NCBI GenBank assembly: GCA_964470055.1
Contig: CAYXZZ010000002.1
Span: 1 to 59,010, forward strand
Length of the DNA stretch: 59,010 bases
Origin: JAEDES01 sp964470055
Lineage (GTDB): Bacteria; Bacillota_I; Bacilli_A; RF39; UBA660
Direction of reading: 5' to 3'
Shown here: positions 7,429 through 13,919 of the stretch, piece after piece
Layout: the number at the start of each line of letters is the position of its first letter
Position numbering within the stretch: position 1 is the first letter of the stretch
Program-made: the position numbers and the translations under genes
Notes under the pieces: model-generated
The model's input: only the letters and a program-made list of their open reading frames with translations
Told to the model about the DNA's origin: nothing
Databases searched by the model: none

Positions 7429-7579
7429 AAAAAAGCATTCGAAAAAAACAAAAACTATTTGTGAGAAAAAATATGCTTGAAAGTATTGAAAAATATAACA
7501 AAAAATAATTTTTTCCACAGGCAAGATAATTATTAGGTTATCTTTCCATACTTTTTACACAAAAATATCAGGACTTGAG
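7429..7579. other. Intergenic region with a small hairpin
   Basis: AT-rich. AGATAA...TTATCT at about 7525-7543 forms a short hairpin. No clear promoter or ORF is visible, although a change of transcription unit is plausible because the small-gene block starts here. Confidence 0.35.
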
Positions 7580-7822
7580 GTGATTATTATTAAATACGTT
7601 GTTTATCATAAATATGCTAGAAAGTGGTTAACAAGTAGTTATTACAAAACTAATGATGGTTTATCAAAAAATATATTAGATGCTCATTTGTTTAGTGCAT
7701 TTGAATTAAAATTAGCGAGTACAACAAGATTAAGAGAAAAAGATAAATACGTTGTATACAGTTTAAAAGAAATTATTTGTAGAGGAGTTGGATTATTAGA
7801 TGAAATACTTAAGGAAAATTAG
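7580..7822 (+). CDS. Small early protein (80 aa)
   Basis: Not recognised. About 80 residues, mixed and rich in Tyr and Lys. The start is ambiguous: GTG at 7580 has AGGA six bases upstream, but GAGGTGAT itself looks like the ribosome site for an ATT codon at about 7589. First gene of the small accessory block. Confidence 0.6.
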   Translation: MIIIKYVVYHKYARKWLTSSYYKTNDGLSKNILDAHLFSAFELKLASTTRLREKDKYVVYSLKEIICRGVGLLDEILKEN

Positions 7823-7979
7823 TTATTTATTAATAATAATAGGCTGCAGTATGATTATTATTGGTGTCTATTTAACAATAGAAAAGGAAGTTTGTATGTC
7901 ATTACCAATGTATAAAAACAAAGATAATGGTATATGCGAAAGATATAAAGATGAATACATAGAAAGGTGGACAGAGTAA
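7800..7979 (+). CDS. Small membrane protein (59 aa)
   Basis: ATG 7800 overlaps the previous gene by 23 bases; AGGAG lies upstream at a long spacing. One transmembrane helix (LLIIIGCSMIIIGVYLTI) precedes a short polar tail with two Cys. Not recognised. Confidence 0.6.
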   Translation: MKYLRKISYLLIIIGCSMIIIGVYLTIEKEVCMSLPMYKNKDNGICERYKDEYIERWTE

Positions 7980-7981
7980 TT

Positions 7982-8215
7982 ATGACTGAAAAACAATTAA
8001 TAGCTTACATTTTAGGACTTGTAATTGGAACTTTATTTATTCATATGATGTACAAAATTGAACGTAAAAACAAAAACAGAAAAGCATTTAATGAAGTTTA
8101 TCCAGTAGGAAGTACATTTCAGACATTTTATAGAGAACAAGAATTCCCATATGGAACATGGGAACTTGTAGGAATCAATACTGATAATTCTTATATATTT
8201 GAAAGGATAAAATAA
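7982..8215 (+). CDS. Membrane protein with tail-collar-like motif (77 aa)
   Basis: One N-terminal transmembrane helix (LIAYILGLVIGTLFIHMMY), then a soluble part with VYPVGSTFQTF and GTWELVG. That pair resembles the PVGS...GTW signature seen at the ends of phage tail-collar or fibre proteins. The signature inside a membrane-anchored early protein is odd. I chose ATG 7982, two bases after the previous stop. Confidence 0.6.
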   Translation: MTEKQLIAYILGLVIGTLFIHMMYKIERKNKNRKAFNEVYPVGSTFQTFYREQEFPYGTWELVGINTDNSYIFERIK

Positions 8216-8216
8216 T

Positions 8217-8543
8217 ATGAGAATTAAAAGCAGTGTTGATCTAGAAAAATTAAGACAGTTTGATTTTGAACAAAGTGAAGAATATGAATATGAAAGATAT
8301 TTCATAAGAATATTTAAAAATACATCTTGGTCATTAGTAATAGAAAAGAATAGAGAAATAGTAATTATAAGTACAACAATTGATGAATATGAGAATATAA
8401 AAACAAAAAAGATAACAAATCAAAGTGTTATCAGACGTTATATTACGGACTTATTAGAAGCAAATCTAGTAGAAGGTATATTTATACCACCAAAGGGTCA
8501 ATTGAAGTTTAATATGGCAGGAAAGATAGTGAAAGGACGTTAA
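8217..8543 (+). CDS. Hypothetical phage protein (108 aa)
   Basis: Starts one base after the previous stop. Mixed alpha/beta composition with no transmembrane segment and no recognised motif. Part of the continuous small-gene operon. Confidence 0.65.
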   Translation: MRIKSSVDLEKLRQFDFEQSEEYEYERYFIRIFKNTSWSLVIEKNREIVIISTTIDEYENIKTKKITNQSVIRRYITDLLEANLVEGIFIPPKGQLKFNMAGKIVKGR

Positions 8544-8547
8544 TAGT

Positions 8548-8655
8548 ATGAAAGAAAAAGTAATAGATATCTTAATGATAGTTTTTGCAATAATTTCTTC
8601 AATACTTTTATTTATTCTATTAGCAATAATTGCAATTATATGGATTTTACTATAG
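8548..8655 (+). CDS. Single-span membrane peptide (35 aa)
   Basis: ATG 8548 follows the previous stop by four bases, with GAAAGGACG upstream. After MKEKVIDI the peptide is one long hydrophobic helix. Possibly a small membrane effector; no family recognised. Confidence 0.5.
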   Translation: MKEKVIDILMIVFAIISSILLFILLAIIAIIWILL

Positions 8656-8672
8656 ATAGGAAGTGATGATAT

Positions 8673-8939
8673 ATGAGTGAAGAAGAATTAAAATTAATTC
8701 AAGAAATGTTAGATAATTGTAAGAAACAATCAATTTATGTTGATGTAAAAGCCATGGAAAAATATAATGCTTTAAGAAAATTGTTAGATAATTACTATAA
8801 ATTATACAGTAACTGGAATCAATTAATGAATTGTGTAATTGATTTATTTAATACAAGTCAAGATACAGCTTATTTAGATGTTTTAGAAAAAATACAAGAA
8901 TTTGAAAAGGATAATAATAATGCTAACACTTCCAATTAA
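8673..8939 (+). CDS. Small helical protein (88 aa)
   Basis: GGAAGTGATGATAT precedes ATG. The product is helical and acidic at its C-terminus. Its 3' end overlaps the ASCH gene by 20 bases in another frame. Not recognised. Confidence 0.65.
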   Translation: MSEEELKLIQEMLDNCKKQSIYVDVKAMEKYNALRKLLDNYYKLYSNWNQLMNCVIDLFNTSQDTAYLDVLEKIQEFEKDNNNANTSN

Positions 8940-9240
8940 GAAAAAATGGTTTGATATGATTCTATCAGGTAAAAAGAAAGAAGAATATAGAGAAATCAAA
9001 CCATATTATGAAAGCAGATTTTATCATTTAATAGTAGAACAAAAAATAAGTGGAATAGGTTGTCGTGTTGTTGTTAAAAGTCCAAAATATATAATATTTC
9101 GAAATGGTTATTCATCAAACAGTCCATCAATTAAATGTGAAGTAAAAATTACAACAGGAAAAGGAAAAGAAGAATGGGGAGCAGAACCGAATAAAGAATA
9201 CTATATTTTAAAAATACTAAGTGTAGAAAGATTAAATTAG
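8920..9240 (+). CDS. ASCH/PUA-like domain protein
   Basis: 106 residues. The opening MLTLPIKKKWFDMILSGKKK followed by EYREIKPYY is the hallmark of small ASCH-domain proteins common in phages; the later ILKILSVERL strand also fits. ASCH folds bind RNA or modified nucleotides. ATG 8920 is preferred over an upstream TTG (8902) because AAGG lies correctly spaced and the family motif begins at that Met. Confidence 0.8.
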   Translation: MLTLPIKKKWFDMILSGKKKEEYREIKPYYESRFYHLIVEQKISGIGCRVVVKSPKYIIFRNGYSSNSPSIKCEVKITTGKGKEEWGAEPNKEYYILKILSVERLN

Positions 9241-9252
9241 AGGTGATGATAA

Positions 9253-9411
9253 GTGAATTGGATAGAATTTTTCTTTGGTTGGTTAATCAAAGGACAATAT
9301 GAGGTGACAATGTTAGATACATTGATGTGTTTTTTAGAACTTGCATTAGTTTTTGGTATAGGAATATTTATTTATTGTTTAATACCAGAAAAAAAGGATA
9401 GAAAAAAATGA
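9253..9411 (+). CDS. Small membrane protein (52 aa)
   Basis: GTG 9253 follows AGGTGATGATAA. One transmembrane helix (CFLELALVFGIGIFIYCLI) and a basic tail. The stop overlaps the next start as ATGA, so the genes are translationally coupled. Not recognised. Confidence 0.55.
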   Translation: MNWIEFFFGWLIKGQYEVTMLDTLMCFLELALVFGIGIFIYCLIPEKKDRKK

Positions 9412-9677
9412 AAGCATTCATAAAAAAAGATAAATTGGAAACTTTTATAGAAAACTGGCCAGATTATGGTTTTATTCCAACACCAATAAATTCAAAAAAA
9501 CCTCGTGTATATAAAAAGATAGATAATTTATTGTATTTAATAATTGACGTTCCTACTAGAGAATTAATGCTTATAACACCATATGGTTCAAGTCCTTTTA
9601 TGGAAACACAAACACAACATTTTCAAGATTTAATTGATGCAGGATTTATAGAATTTGTAAAAGGAAAATTTGATTAG
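9408..9677 (+). CDS. Hypothetical phage protein (89 aa)
   Basis: Soluble, probably alpha/beta, with a strand-rich centre (LLYLIIDVPTRELMLITPYG). Coupled by ATGA overlap to the membrane peptide before it. Not recognised. Confidence 0.65.
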   Translation: MKAFIKKDKLETFIENWPDYGFIPTPINSKKPRVYKKIDNLLYLIIDVPTRELMLITPYGSSPFMETQTQHFQDLIDAGFIEFVKGKFD

Positions 9678-9692
9678 GAGTGATGTTAAATG
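9676..9692 (+). repeat. Repeated start-site cassette, copy 1 of 4
   Basis: AGGAGTGATGTTAAATG. The same module AGGAGTGATRTTAARTGA recurs before the next three genes at 9924, 10155 and 10431, so both the ribosome site and the start region are conserved as a block between unrelated genes. Confidence 0.7.
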
Positions 9693-9941
9693 ATAGATTT
9701 TAATGAAATTAAAAGATTGTTAGACGAAATAAGATTTAAAAATAATAGACTTTTAGAATTGTGTATGTATGCTCTTATTAGAGATACAGACATATATAAC
9801 CACGAATTAGATGATACGACGAAAATGTTGTTTATGACAGCTATCGCTAACAATTTAACACTTAACACTAGTCAGTTAAGAGCATATTTAATTGAAATGT
9901 GGGAGAAAAGAGAACACTTAGTAGGGAGTGATGTTAAATGA
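9690..9941 (+). CDS. Hypothetical phage protein (83 aa)
   Basis: Helical soluble protein preceded by start cassette copy 1. It overlaps the next gene by four bases. Not recognised. Confidence 0.65.
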   Translation: MIDFNEIKRLLDEIRFKNNRLLELCMYALIRDTDIYNHELDDTTKMLFMTAIANNLTLNTSQLRAYLIEMWEKREHLVGSDVK

Positions 9942-10147
9942 TAATAAAAAGTTTATGGAAAGAATTAGTTTTTGATATCCAAACATATAAAGGTGATAAA
10001 CAACTTTATAGACAAGATGTTATACTTCAGCTATATATGTCATTAGTATTTTTAGTCATATTAACACCAATAATGATTGTTATAGATTTATTATTATTAC
10101 CACTAGAAATATGTTATTACTTTTTTGCTAAGTGGATTAGAAAATAA
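9938..10147 (+). CDS. Small membrane protein (69 aa)
   Basis: ATG lies within cassette copy 2 (9924-9940). One or two hydrophobic helices in the C-terminal half (LVFLVILTPIMIVIDLLLLP), followed by LEICYYFFAKWIRK. The LLLLPLEICYY segment resembles LFLLPVEIIYL in the 71-aa protein at 11479, so the two are probably paralogues. Confidence 0.62.
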   Translation: MIIKSLWKELVFDIQTYKGDKQLYRQDVILQLYMSLVFLVILTPIMIVIDLLLLPLEICYYFFAKWIRK

Positions 10148-10168
10148 ATAATTTAGGAGTGATATTAA

Positions 10169-10438
10169 GTGATAAATAAAAATAGTAAGTGGATAGCAAA
10201 ATTTAAAATATGTTTAAATGTATTACTACATTATGGTATATATAGAAGAATTGTAGGAGAGCAAGTAAGAATTATTAAAAATAATGGTAAAGAACAATAT
10301 AATATGCTAATTGGAGAAATAGGATATGTATATGGATTTGAATATGAAAATTTTGAAAAACCAATCATTATTCATTTTCCAAAAACTAAAAGGAATTATT
10401 GTTTTGCAATTAATGAATTAGAAATAATTAAGGAGTGA
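10169..10438 (+). CDS. Hypothetical phage protein (89 aa)
   Basis: GTG start in cassette copy 3 (10155-10171). The C-terminal ~55 residues are strand-rich (GEQVRIIKNN then IGEIGYVYGFE) and could be a small SH3-like barrel. Function unknown. Confidence 0.62.
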   Translation: MINKNSKWIAKFKICLNVLLHYGIYRRIVGEQVRIIKNNGKEQYNMLIGEIGYVYGFEYENFEKPIIIHFPKTKRNYCFAINELEIIKE

Positions 10439-10444
10439 TGTTAA

Positions 10445-10696
10445 GTGAATAAAGAAGAATTAATAAAACTAATAGAAACATTAGAGTTTGAAGAAGTAAG
10501 ATGTATGACATTATCATATTACAAAAATAAGCCTAAAAGAAGTTGTTATAGTTATGGAGATGAAGATATAAATCCAAAAACAATAACATTTGGTACTGAT
10601 TTAGAAAAAATAATAAGTGAAAACTTTAATTCAAATAGAGATCTTATAAATGAGGTATATAGAGAAGTAGAAAGATTAAAGGATAGTGATGATTAA
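10445..10696 (+). CDS. Hypothetical phage protein (83 aa)
   Basis: GTG start in cassette copy 4 (10431-10447). Acidic soluble protein with an EELIKLIETLEFEEVR opening. The next gene has a related ELIENLEFAEG opening. Not recognised. Confidence 0.62.
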   Translation: MNKEELIKLIETLEFEEVRCMTLSYYKNKPKRSCYSYGDEDINPKTITFGTDLEKIISENFNSNRDLINEVYREVERLKDSDD

Positions 10697-10985
10697 GATG
10701 AATGAAGATATAAAAGAGTTAATTGAAAATTTGGAATTTGCAGAAGGTGTTTTTGATTATATGCTTACACCTGATGATAGTAAATTGTTGTTAGATTACA
10801 TAACAAAAATACAAAACAACTGGAAAAAATTAAAGAAGAAATTAGAAAGACGTATAAAAAGTTATGAAGACAGAAAAGAATTAGGCAAGGGTTATGAACT
10901 AACAAAAGTTATGGAAATTTCACTTGCTTGTGATAAAAGATTTTTAAAAGAAATGCAAGAATTGGAGCAAGGGAAAGATGAATAG
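10689..10985 (+). CDS. Helical phage protein (98 aa)
   Basis: ATG 10689 has AAAGGA five bases upstream; ATG 10698 is an alternative. Charged helical protein with a basic middle (KLKKKLERRIKSYEDRK). Overlaps both neighbours slightly. Not recognised. Confidence 0.62.
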   Translation: MIKMNEDIKELIENLEFAEGVFDYMLTPDDSKLLLDYITKIQNNWKKLKKKLERRIKSYEDRKELGKGYELTKVMEISLACDKRFLKEMQELEQGKDE

Positions 10986-11145
10986 TAAAGCCAATAAAAT
11001 TTTTGATTTAGCAAAAGAGATGGTAGATATATTATCAACTATGAACCAAGAAGAATTAAAGTTTTTGAAACTACAATATGAAGTTGCTTTTAAATTTGCA
11101 GACTTACACAAAATGAGAAAAAGATTAGAGGGTAAAAATGAGTGA
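10978..11145 (+). CDS. Small helical protein (55 aa)
   Basis: ATG 10978 overlaps the previous gene by eight bases, with GGAGCAAGGG upstream. All-helical (NKIFDLAKEMVDILSTMNQE). Its stop overlaps the next start. Confidence 0.6.
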   Translation: MNSKANKIFDLAKEMVDILSTMNQEELKFLKLQYEVAFKFADLHKMRKRLEGKNE

Positions 11146-11479
11146 AGATAGATTTTATATTAAAGATTTACAACCTATAAGAGAATTTTGTTTAAATAGT
11201 GGAAAAGAAGATATTTATAAATATATTTATTCATTACAACAAGAAATTCAACAATTAAAAGAAGAAAAAAATCATATGTCACATAACTATACCAAATATA
11301 TTCAAGAAAGAGATAAACAACTAGATAAATATAAAGAGGTTATTGAGGAAGTAAGAGAATATATAACAAACACCGTAGTTTATGAAGATTTAGGAGATGG
11401 TTATTCTTACAATTGTGACAAATATGAGGAAGAAAAGTTATTACAAATATTAGATAAAGCAAGAGTAGGTGATAAGTAA
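11138..11479 (+). CDS. Coiled-coil phage protein (113 aa)
   Basis: Central coiled coil (SLQQEIQQLKEEKNHMSHNY) and C-terminal module KYKEVIEEVREYI ... KLLQILDKA. The same module recurs near residue 130 of the ORF at 11715, and its last codons recur as a remnant at 11691-11714. This protein is the intact reference copy of the module. Function unknown. Confidence 0.68.
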   Translation: MSEDRFYIKDLQPIREFCLNSGKEDIYKYIYSLQQEIQQLKEEKNHMSHNYTKYIQERDKQLDKYKEVIEEVREYITNTVVYEDLGDGYSYNCDKYEEEKLLQILDKARVGDK

Positions 11480-11694
11480 TGATGTTATATGATTTATTTG
11501 AGAATAAGTTTTGGTATATAGATTGTCTTGATTTTAATTGGTATGATACTTTTGATGGCGTTATTACGACTATGGTAATTTACTCCGGACTATTTATTTT
11601 GGCTTTATTAATTGATTTATTCCTGTTGCCGGTAGAAATTATATATTTAATTTATATATTGGTAAAGAGAAAAATAAACAATAAAAAACATTAG
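11479..11694 (+). CDS. Small membrane protein (71 aa)
   Basis: TAATG overlap with the previous gene. A hydrophobic segment (YSGLFILALLIDLFLLPVEI) and a basic tail. Related in its core to the 69-aa protein at 9938. Not recognised. Confidence 0.6.
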   Translation: MMLYDLFENKFWYIDCLDFNWYDTFDGVITTMVIYSGLFILALLIDLFLLPVEIIYLIYILVKRKINNKKH

Positions 11695-11714
11695 ATAAAG
11701 CGAAGGAGAAGTAA
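11691..11714 (+). pseudogene. Remnant C-terminus of a coiled-coil gene
   Basis: In one frame these bases read LDKAKEK-stop, matching the LDKARVGDK-stop end of the intact gene at 11138-11479. They lie between two genes and have no start, so they look like the leftover end of a recombined paralogue. Confidence 0.45.
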
Positions 11715-12440
11715 ATGAACGAAGAAGAATTATTTAGATTAGCAATAAGTGATGTTTCTACATACTCGTTATTAAATGAAATATTAGCAATTAGAGATAA
11801 TAGATTTCCTAATGAAGAAGTAGATTATTGCATAAATGTAAATGGATATATTAGTTTAGATGCTTTAAATAAATATGTGAAAGTAGTCCAAGAAAATCAC
11901 CAATTAAAAGAGAAAAATGATAAAATAAAAATAGCAATAGCTGAAAATTGTGATTTAAGATTAGATTATGAATTATACAAAGACAATCATATTTATAAAA
12001 ATTATGAAGTTGAAATGAAAGAAAATACCATAAAAAAATTAAAAGAGGCTGTCAAGGAAGTACGAACATATATAAAATATTATTTATTAGATAATAGTTG
12101 GTTTAAAGATAGTCAAAAAGAATTTGAAAAGTTATTACAAATGTTAGAAACATCAAAGGAGGATAATATTATGAATAATGAAAAATTAAATGGAGTGAGT
12201 TGTCCAGGCGTACAAGGAGCTGAAGGGATTCCTGGTAAAACATTTGAAGGAAGGTTATTAATAGAATATACAGAATTAGTTGAGAGAATAGTTTTGTTAG
12301 AAAAAGCATTAGGACCAGATGGAAAAATAGAACATATAGAACCAGTATTAGAAAAACAATTATCAATTATGAGGGACTACAGAGATATATTACAATTAAG
12401 AATAATTGCTCTATTATTAAAAGATAAAAAGGAGAATTGA
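11715..12440 (+). CDS. Coiled-coil protein fused in frame to an Acb2/Tad1-like domain
   Basis: 241 residues. Residues 1-150 are helical, with KLKEAVKEVRTYIKYY and KLLQMLETSK matching the C-terminal module of the gene at 11138, where that module ends in a stop. Here the frame continues into a short glycine-rich linker (CPGVQGAEGIPGKTFEG) and an Acb2/Tad1-type helical hairpin (LLIEYTELVERIVLLEKAL ... LEKQLSIMRDYRDILQLRI). AAAGGAGG at 12155-12162 sits eight bases before an in-frame ATG at 12171, so a separate short product is very likely. Confidence 0.7.
   Translation: MNEEELFRLAISDVSTYSLLNEILAIRDNRFPNEEVDYCINVNGYISLDALNKYVKVVQENHQLKEKNDKIKIAIAENCDLRLDYELYKDNHIYKNYEVEMKENTIKKLKEAVKEVRTYIKYYLLDNSWFKDSQKEFEKLLQMLETSKEDNIMNNEKLNGVSCPGVQGAEGIPGKTFEGRLLIEYTELVERIVLLEKALGPDGKIEHIEPVLEKQLSIMRDYRDILQLRIIALLLKDKKEN
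12155..12173 (+). promoter_or_regulatory. Internal ribosome site and start codon
   Basis: AAAGGAGG (12155-12162), eight bases, ATG (12171-12173), in frame within the 11715-12440 gene. It is one of the strongest ribosome sites in the early region and supports independent translation of the C-terminal domain. Confidence 0.75.
12171..12440 (+). CDS. Candidate anti-CBASS/anti-Thoeris sponge, Acb2/Tad1 hairpin family
   Basis: 89-residue product from the internal start. Pattern: Leu/Ile-x-E-Y-x-E-L-x-x-R-I-x-x-L-E, then Q-L-x-x-M-x-x-Y-x-x-I-L-x-x-R-I. It matches the helical hairpin of small phage proteins (also annotated as crAss001_48-related) that include Acb2 and Tad1, which sequester cyclic nucleotide signals of CBASS and Thoeris defence. 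Family membership is from motif recognition; ligand binding is inferred. The size fits a stand-alone Acb2-like protein. Confidence 0.58.
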   Translation: MNNEKLNGVSCPGVQGAEGIPGKTFEGRLLIEYTELVERIVLLEKALGPDGKIEHIEPVLEKQLSIMRDYRDILQLRIIALLLKDKKEN

Positions 12441-12443
12441 TTA

Positions 12444-12998
12444 ATGTTAGAAGATAAGCCAATATCAACAAAAGAAGTTGTAGGAATTGTTATAACAGAA
12501 CTAGAGAAAAGAAATATAATAAAAAGAAATTTATCAACATTCAAAAATACAGAACAATTATTATTTGATTATCCAAAGTTGAAAGAATCTATAAAAGACA
12601 GAAAAGAACAAATTAAAGATTACCAGGAATATGGATTACCAGGAAAATCAAAATCAATAGCATCAATTAATAGTAATTCTAAAAAAGAGGATATGGATGA
12701 TATAATATCTAACTCAATATCTTCATTAAAAAAAGATATATATAGAACTGAAGTAGTTATTAAATTTATAGACACAGTATTACAAAGATTTAAAAATGAT
12801 CCATATTATGAAATGATAAAACTCTACTTTTTTGAAAGAAAAACATATGAACAAATTGCAGCAGAATTTGATAAAAGAAAAAACAATGGTAATTCGATTG
12901 CAATATCAACATTAGCATCTAATAAGAATAGAATTGTTAGAGAACTTCAAAAGTATATATTTCCAAATGACTATCTTTATCAAATGCTAGGGTATTGA
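12444..12998 (+). CDS. ArpU-like late transcription regulator
   Basis: 184 residues. The C-terminal region, YYEMIKLYFFERKTYEQIAA then ISTLASNKNRIVRELQKYIF, resembles a sigma-70 region-4-like helix-turn-helix as in ArpU/RinA-type phage late activators. It is the last gene before the packaging module and lies directly upstream of a weak -35 / strong -10 promoter, the usual place for a late activator. Confidence 0.75.
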   Translation: MLEDKPISTKEVVGIVITELEKRNIIKRNLSTFKNTEQLLFDYPKLKESIKDRKEQIKDYQEYGLPGKSKSIASINSNSKKEDMDDIISNSISSLKKDIYRTEVVIKFIDTVLQRFKNDPYYEMIKLYFFERKTYEQIAAEFDKRKNNGNSIAISTLASNKNRIVRELQKYIFPNDYLYQMLGY

Positions 12999-13003
12999 CA
13001 AAG

Positions 13004-13059
13004 TTGGAAAAGTACCGAAAAACACCACTATTTTAATTTGAAAAAGTATGCTTTATAAT
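13004..13059 (+). promoter_or_regulatory. Candidate activator-dependent late promoter
   Basis: A consensus -10 TATAAT (13054-13059) has no good -35 at 17 bp. Two near-identical 11-mers, TTGGAAAAGTA (13004-13014) and TTGAAAAAGTA (13038-13048), lie 34 bp apart upstream. They could bind the ArpU-like protein encoded just before. Confidence 0.5.
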
Positions 13060-13098
13060 GTGTATAGTGAATTTATGATAAAAAAATTCAGAGAGATT

Positions 13099-13126
13099 AA
13101 AAGACTTGCAATGCAGGTCTTTTTTT
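13099..13126 (+). terminator. Leader terminator before packaging genes
   Basis: AAAGACTTGCA pairs with TGCAGGTCTTT and is followed by a T-run. It lies between the candidate late promoter and the first late gene, so read-through or antitermination would be needed. Confidence 0.75.
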
Positions 13127-13143
13127 AGTTAAGGAGAATAAAT

Positions 13144-13419
13144 ATGAATTTTGAAACATTAGAAAAAGCATTTGAAGAAGCAAAAGCAGCACAATTTCCT
13201 ATTTGTGTAGTTTTAACTATTCCAGGACAAGAAGATCATGAAATGATAATTAATGGAATAACAAGTTTAGATAATAAACTTGCATATTACAAAGAAAACT
13301 ATGATGAAGAACTAAGACATAAAAGAAATCCAGAAGTTCAAATTGTAGGAGCTTTTCCAATTAGATTCTTTTTAGATGAATATGACAAAGCAATATACGA
13401 AGCAGAACAAGGTAAATAA
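13144..13419 (+). CDS. Hypothetical protein before terminase (91 aa)
   Basis: GGAG precedes ATG. Soluble alpha/beta protein (FPICVVLTIPGQEDHEMIIN). It is the first gene of the late operon after the leader terminator. Not recognised. Confidence 0.65.
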   Translation: MNFETLEKAFEEAKAAQFPICVVLTIPGQEDHEMIINGITSLDNKLAYYKENYDEELRHKRNPEVQIVGAFPIRFFLDEYDKAIYEAEQGK

Positions 13420-13567
13420 ACTTTGTTCTTTTGAATATTTCATGACACATGGATGTAAGGGATGTAAAAAGAGTAGGATGTGTGAAGAACTAGAAAATAA
13501 GAATAGAGGTGATAAGAATGACAAAAAAAAGAATAAAAATAAAATTAGGAAGACCTCTAAAATATAA
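13376..13567 (+). CDS. Possible small Cys-rich protein
   Basis: A frame between the previous gene and terS reads MTHGCKGCKKSRMCEE and then a very basic tail. The CxxCxxxxxC cluster suggests a metal knuckle. The start is unclear (ATG 13376, 13382 or 13441, none with a good ribosome site) and it overlaps both neighbours, so it may be chance. Confidence 0.3.
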   Translation: MNMTKQYTKQNKVNKLCSFEYFMTHGCKGCKKSRMCEELENKNRGDKNDKKKNKNKIRKTSKI

Positions 13568-13919
13568 AACAGCAGAAGAATTAGAAAATCATGTTGCTGG
13601 TTATTTTAAATATTGTCAACATGAAAGATTAGTTCCTGGTATTTCGGGGCTAGCTAGTTATTTAGGAATAACGAGAAAAACATTGTTAAACTATGAGAAT
13701 TATTCAGAAGATGAAGCATATAGTGATGTTATTTTAAGAGCTAGAACAGAAATAGAAGCATATAATGAACAGATATTATATTCAAGATTTACTGCTGGTG
13801 CTCAATTTATTCTAAAAAATAACTTTGGTTATAATGCAGAACAAAAACACATCAATGAAAATGTTGATGTTCCTTTTGAAGAATATCTAAAAGGTTGTGT
13901 TTCAGATAATGAATATTAA
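13518..13919 (+). CDS. terS: Terminase small subunit
   Basis: 133 residues. After a basic start (KKRIKIKLGRP) comes a helix-turn-helix (VPGISGLASYLGITRKTLLN) typical of small terminase subunits, then a helical oligomerisation region and an acidic C-terminus. It recognises phage DNA and recruits the large subunit. ATG 13518 follows GAGGTGATAAG. It overlaps terL by 11 bases. Confidence 0.85.
   Translation: MTKKRIKIKLGRPLKYKTAEELENHVAGYFKYCQHERLVPGISGLASYLGITRKTLLNYENYSEDEAYSDVILRARTEIEAYNEQILYSRFTAGAQFILKNNFGYNAEQKHINENVDVPFEEYLKGCVSDNEY

Noticed and set aside
13376..13567. Confident Cys-rich gene between the first late gene and terS
   Set aside because: No ribosome site at any start and overlap with both neighbours; kept only as a low-confidence feature.
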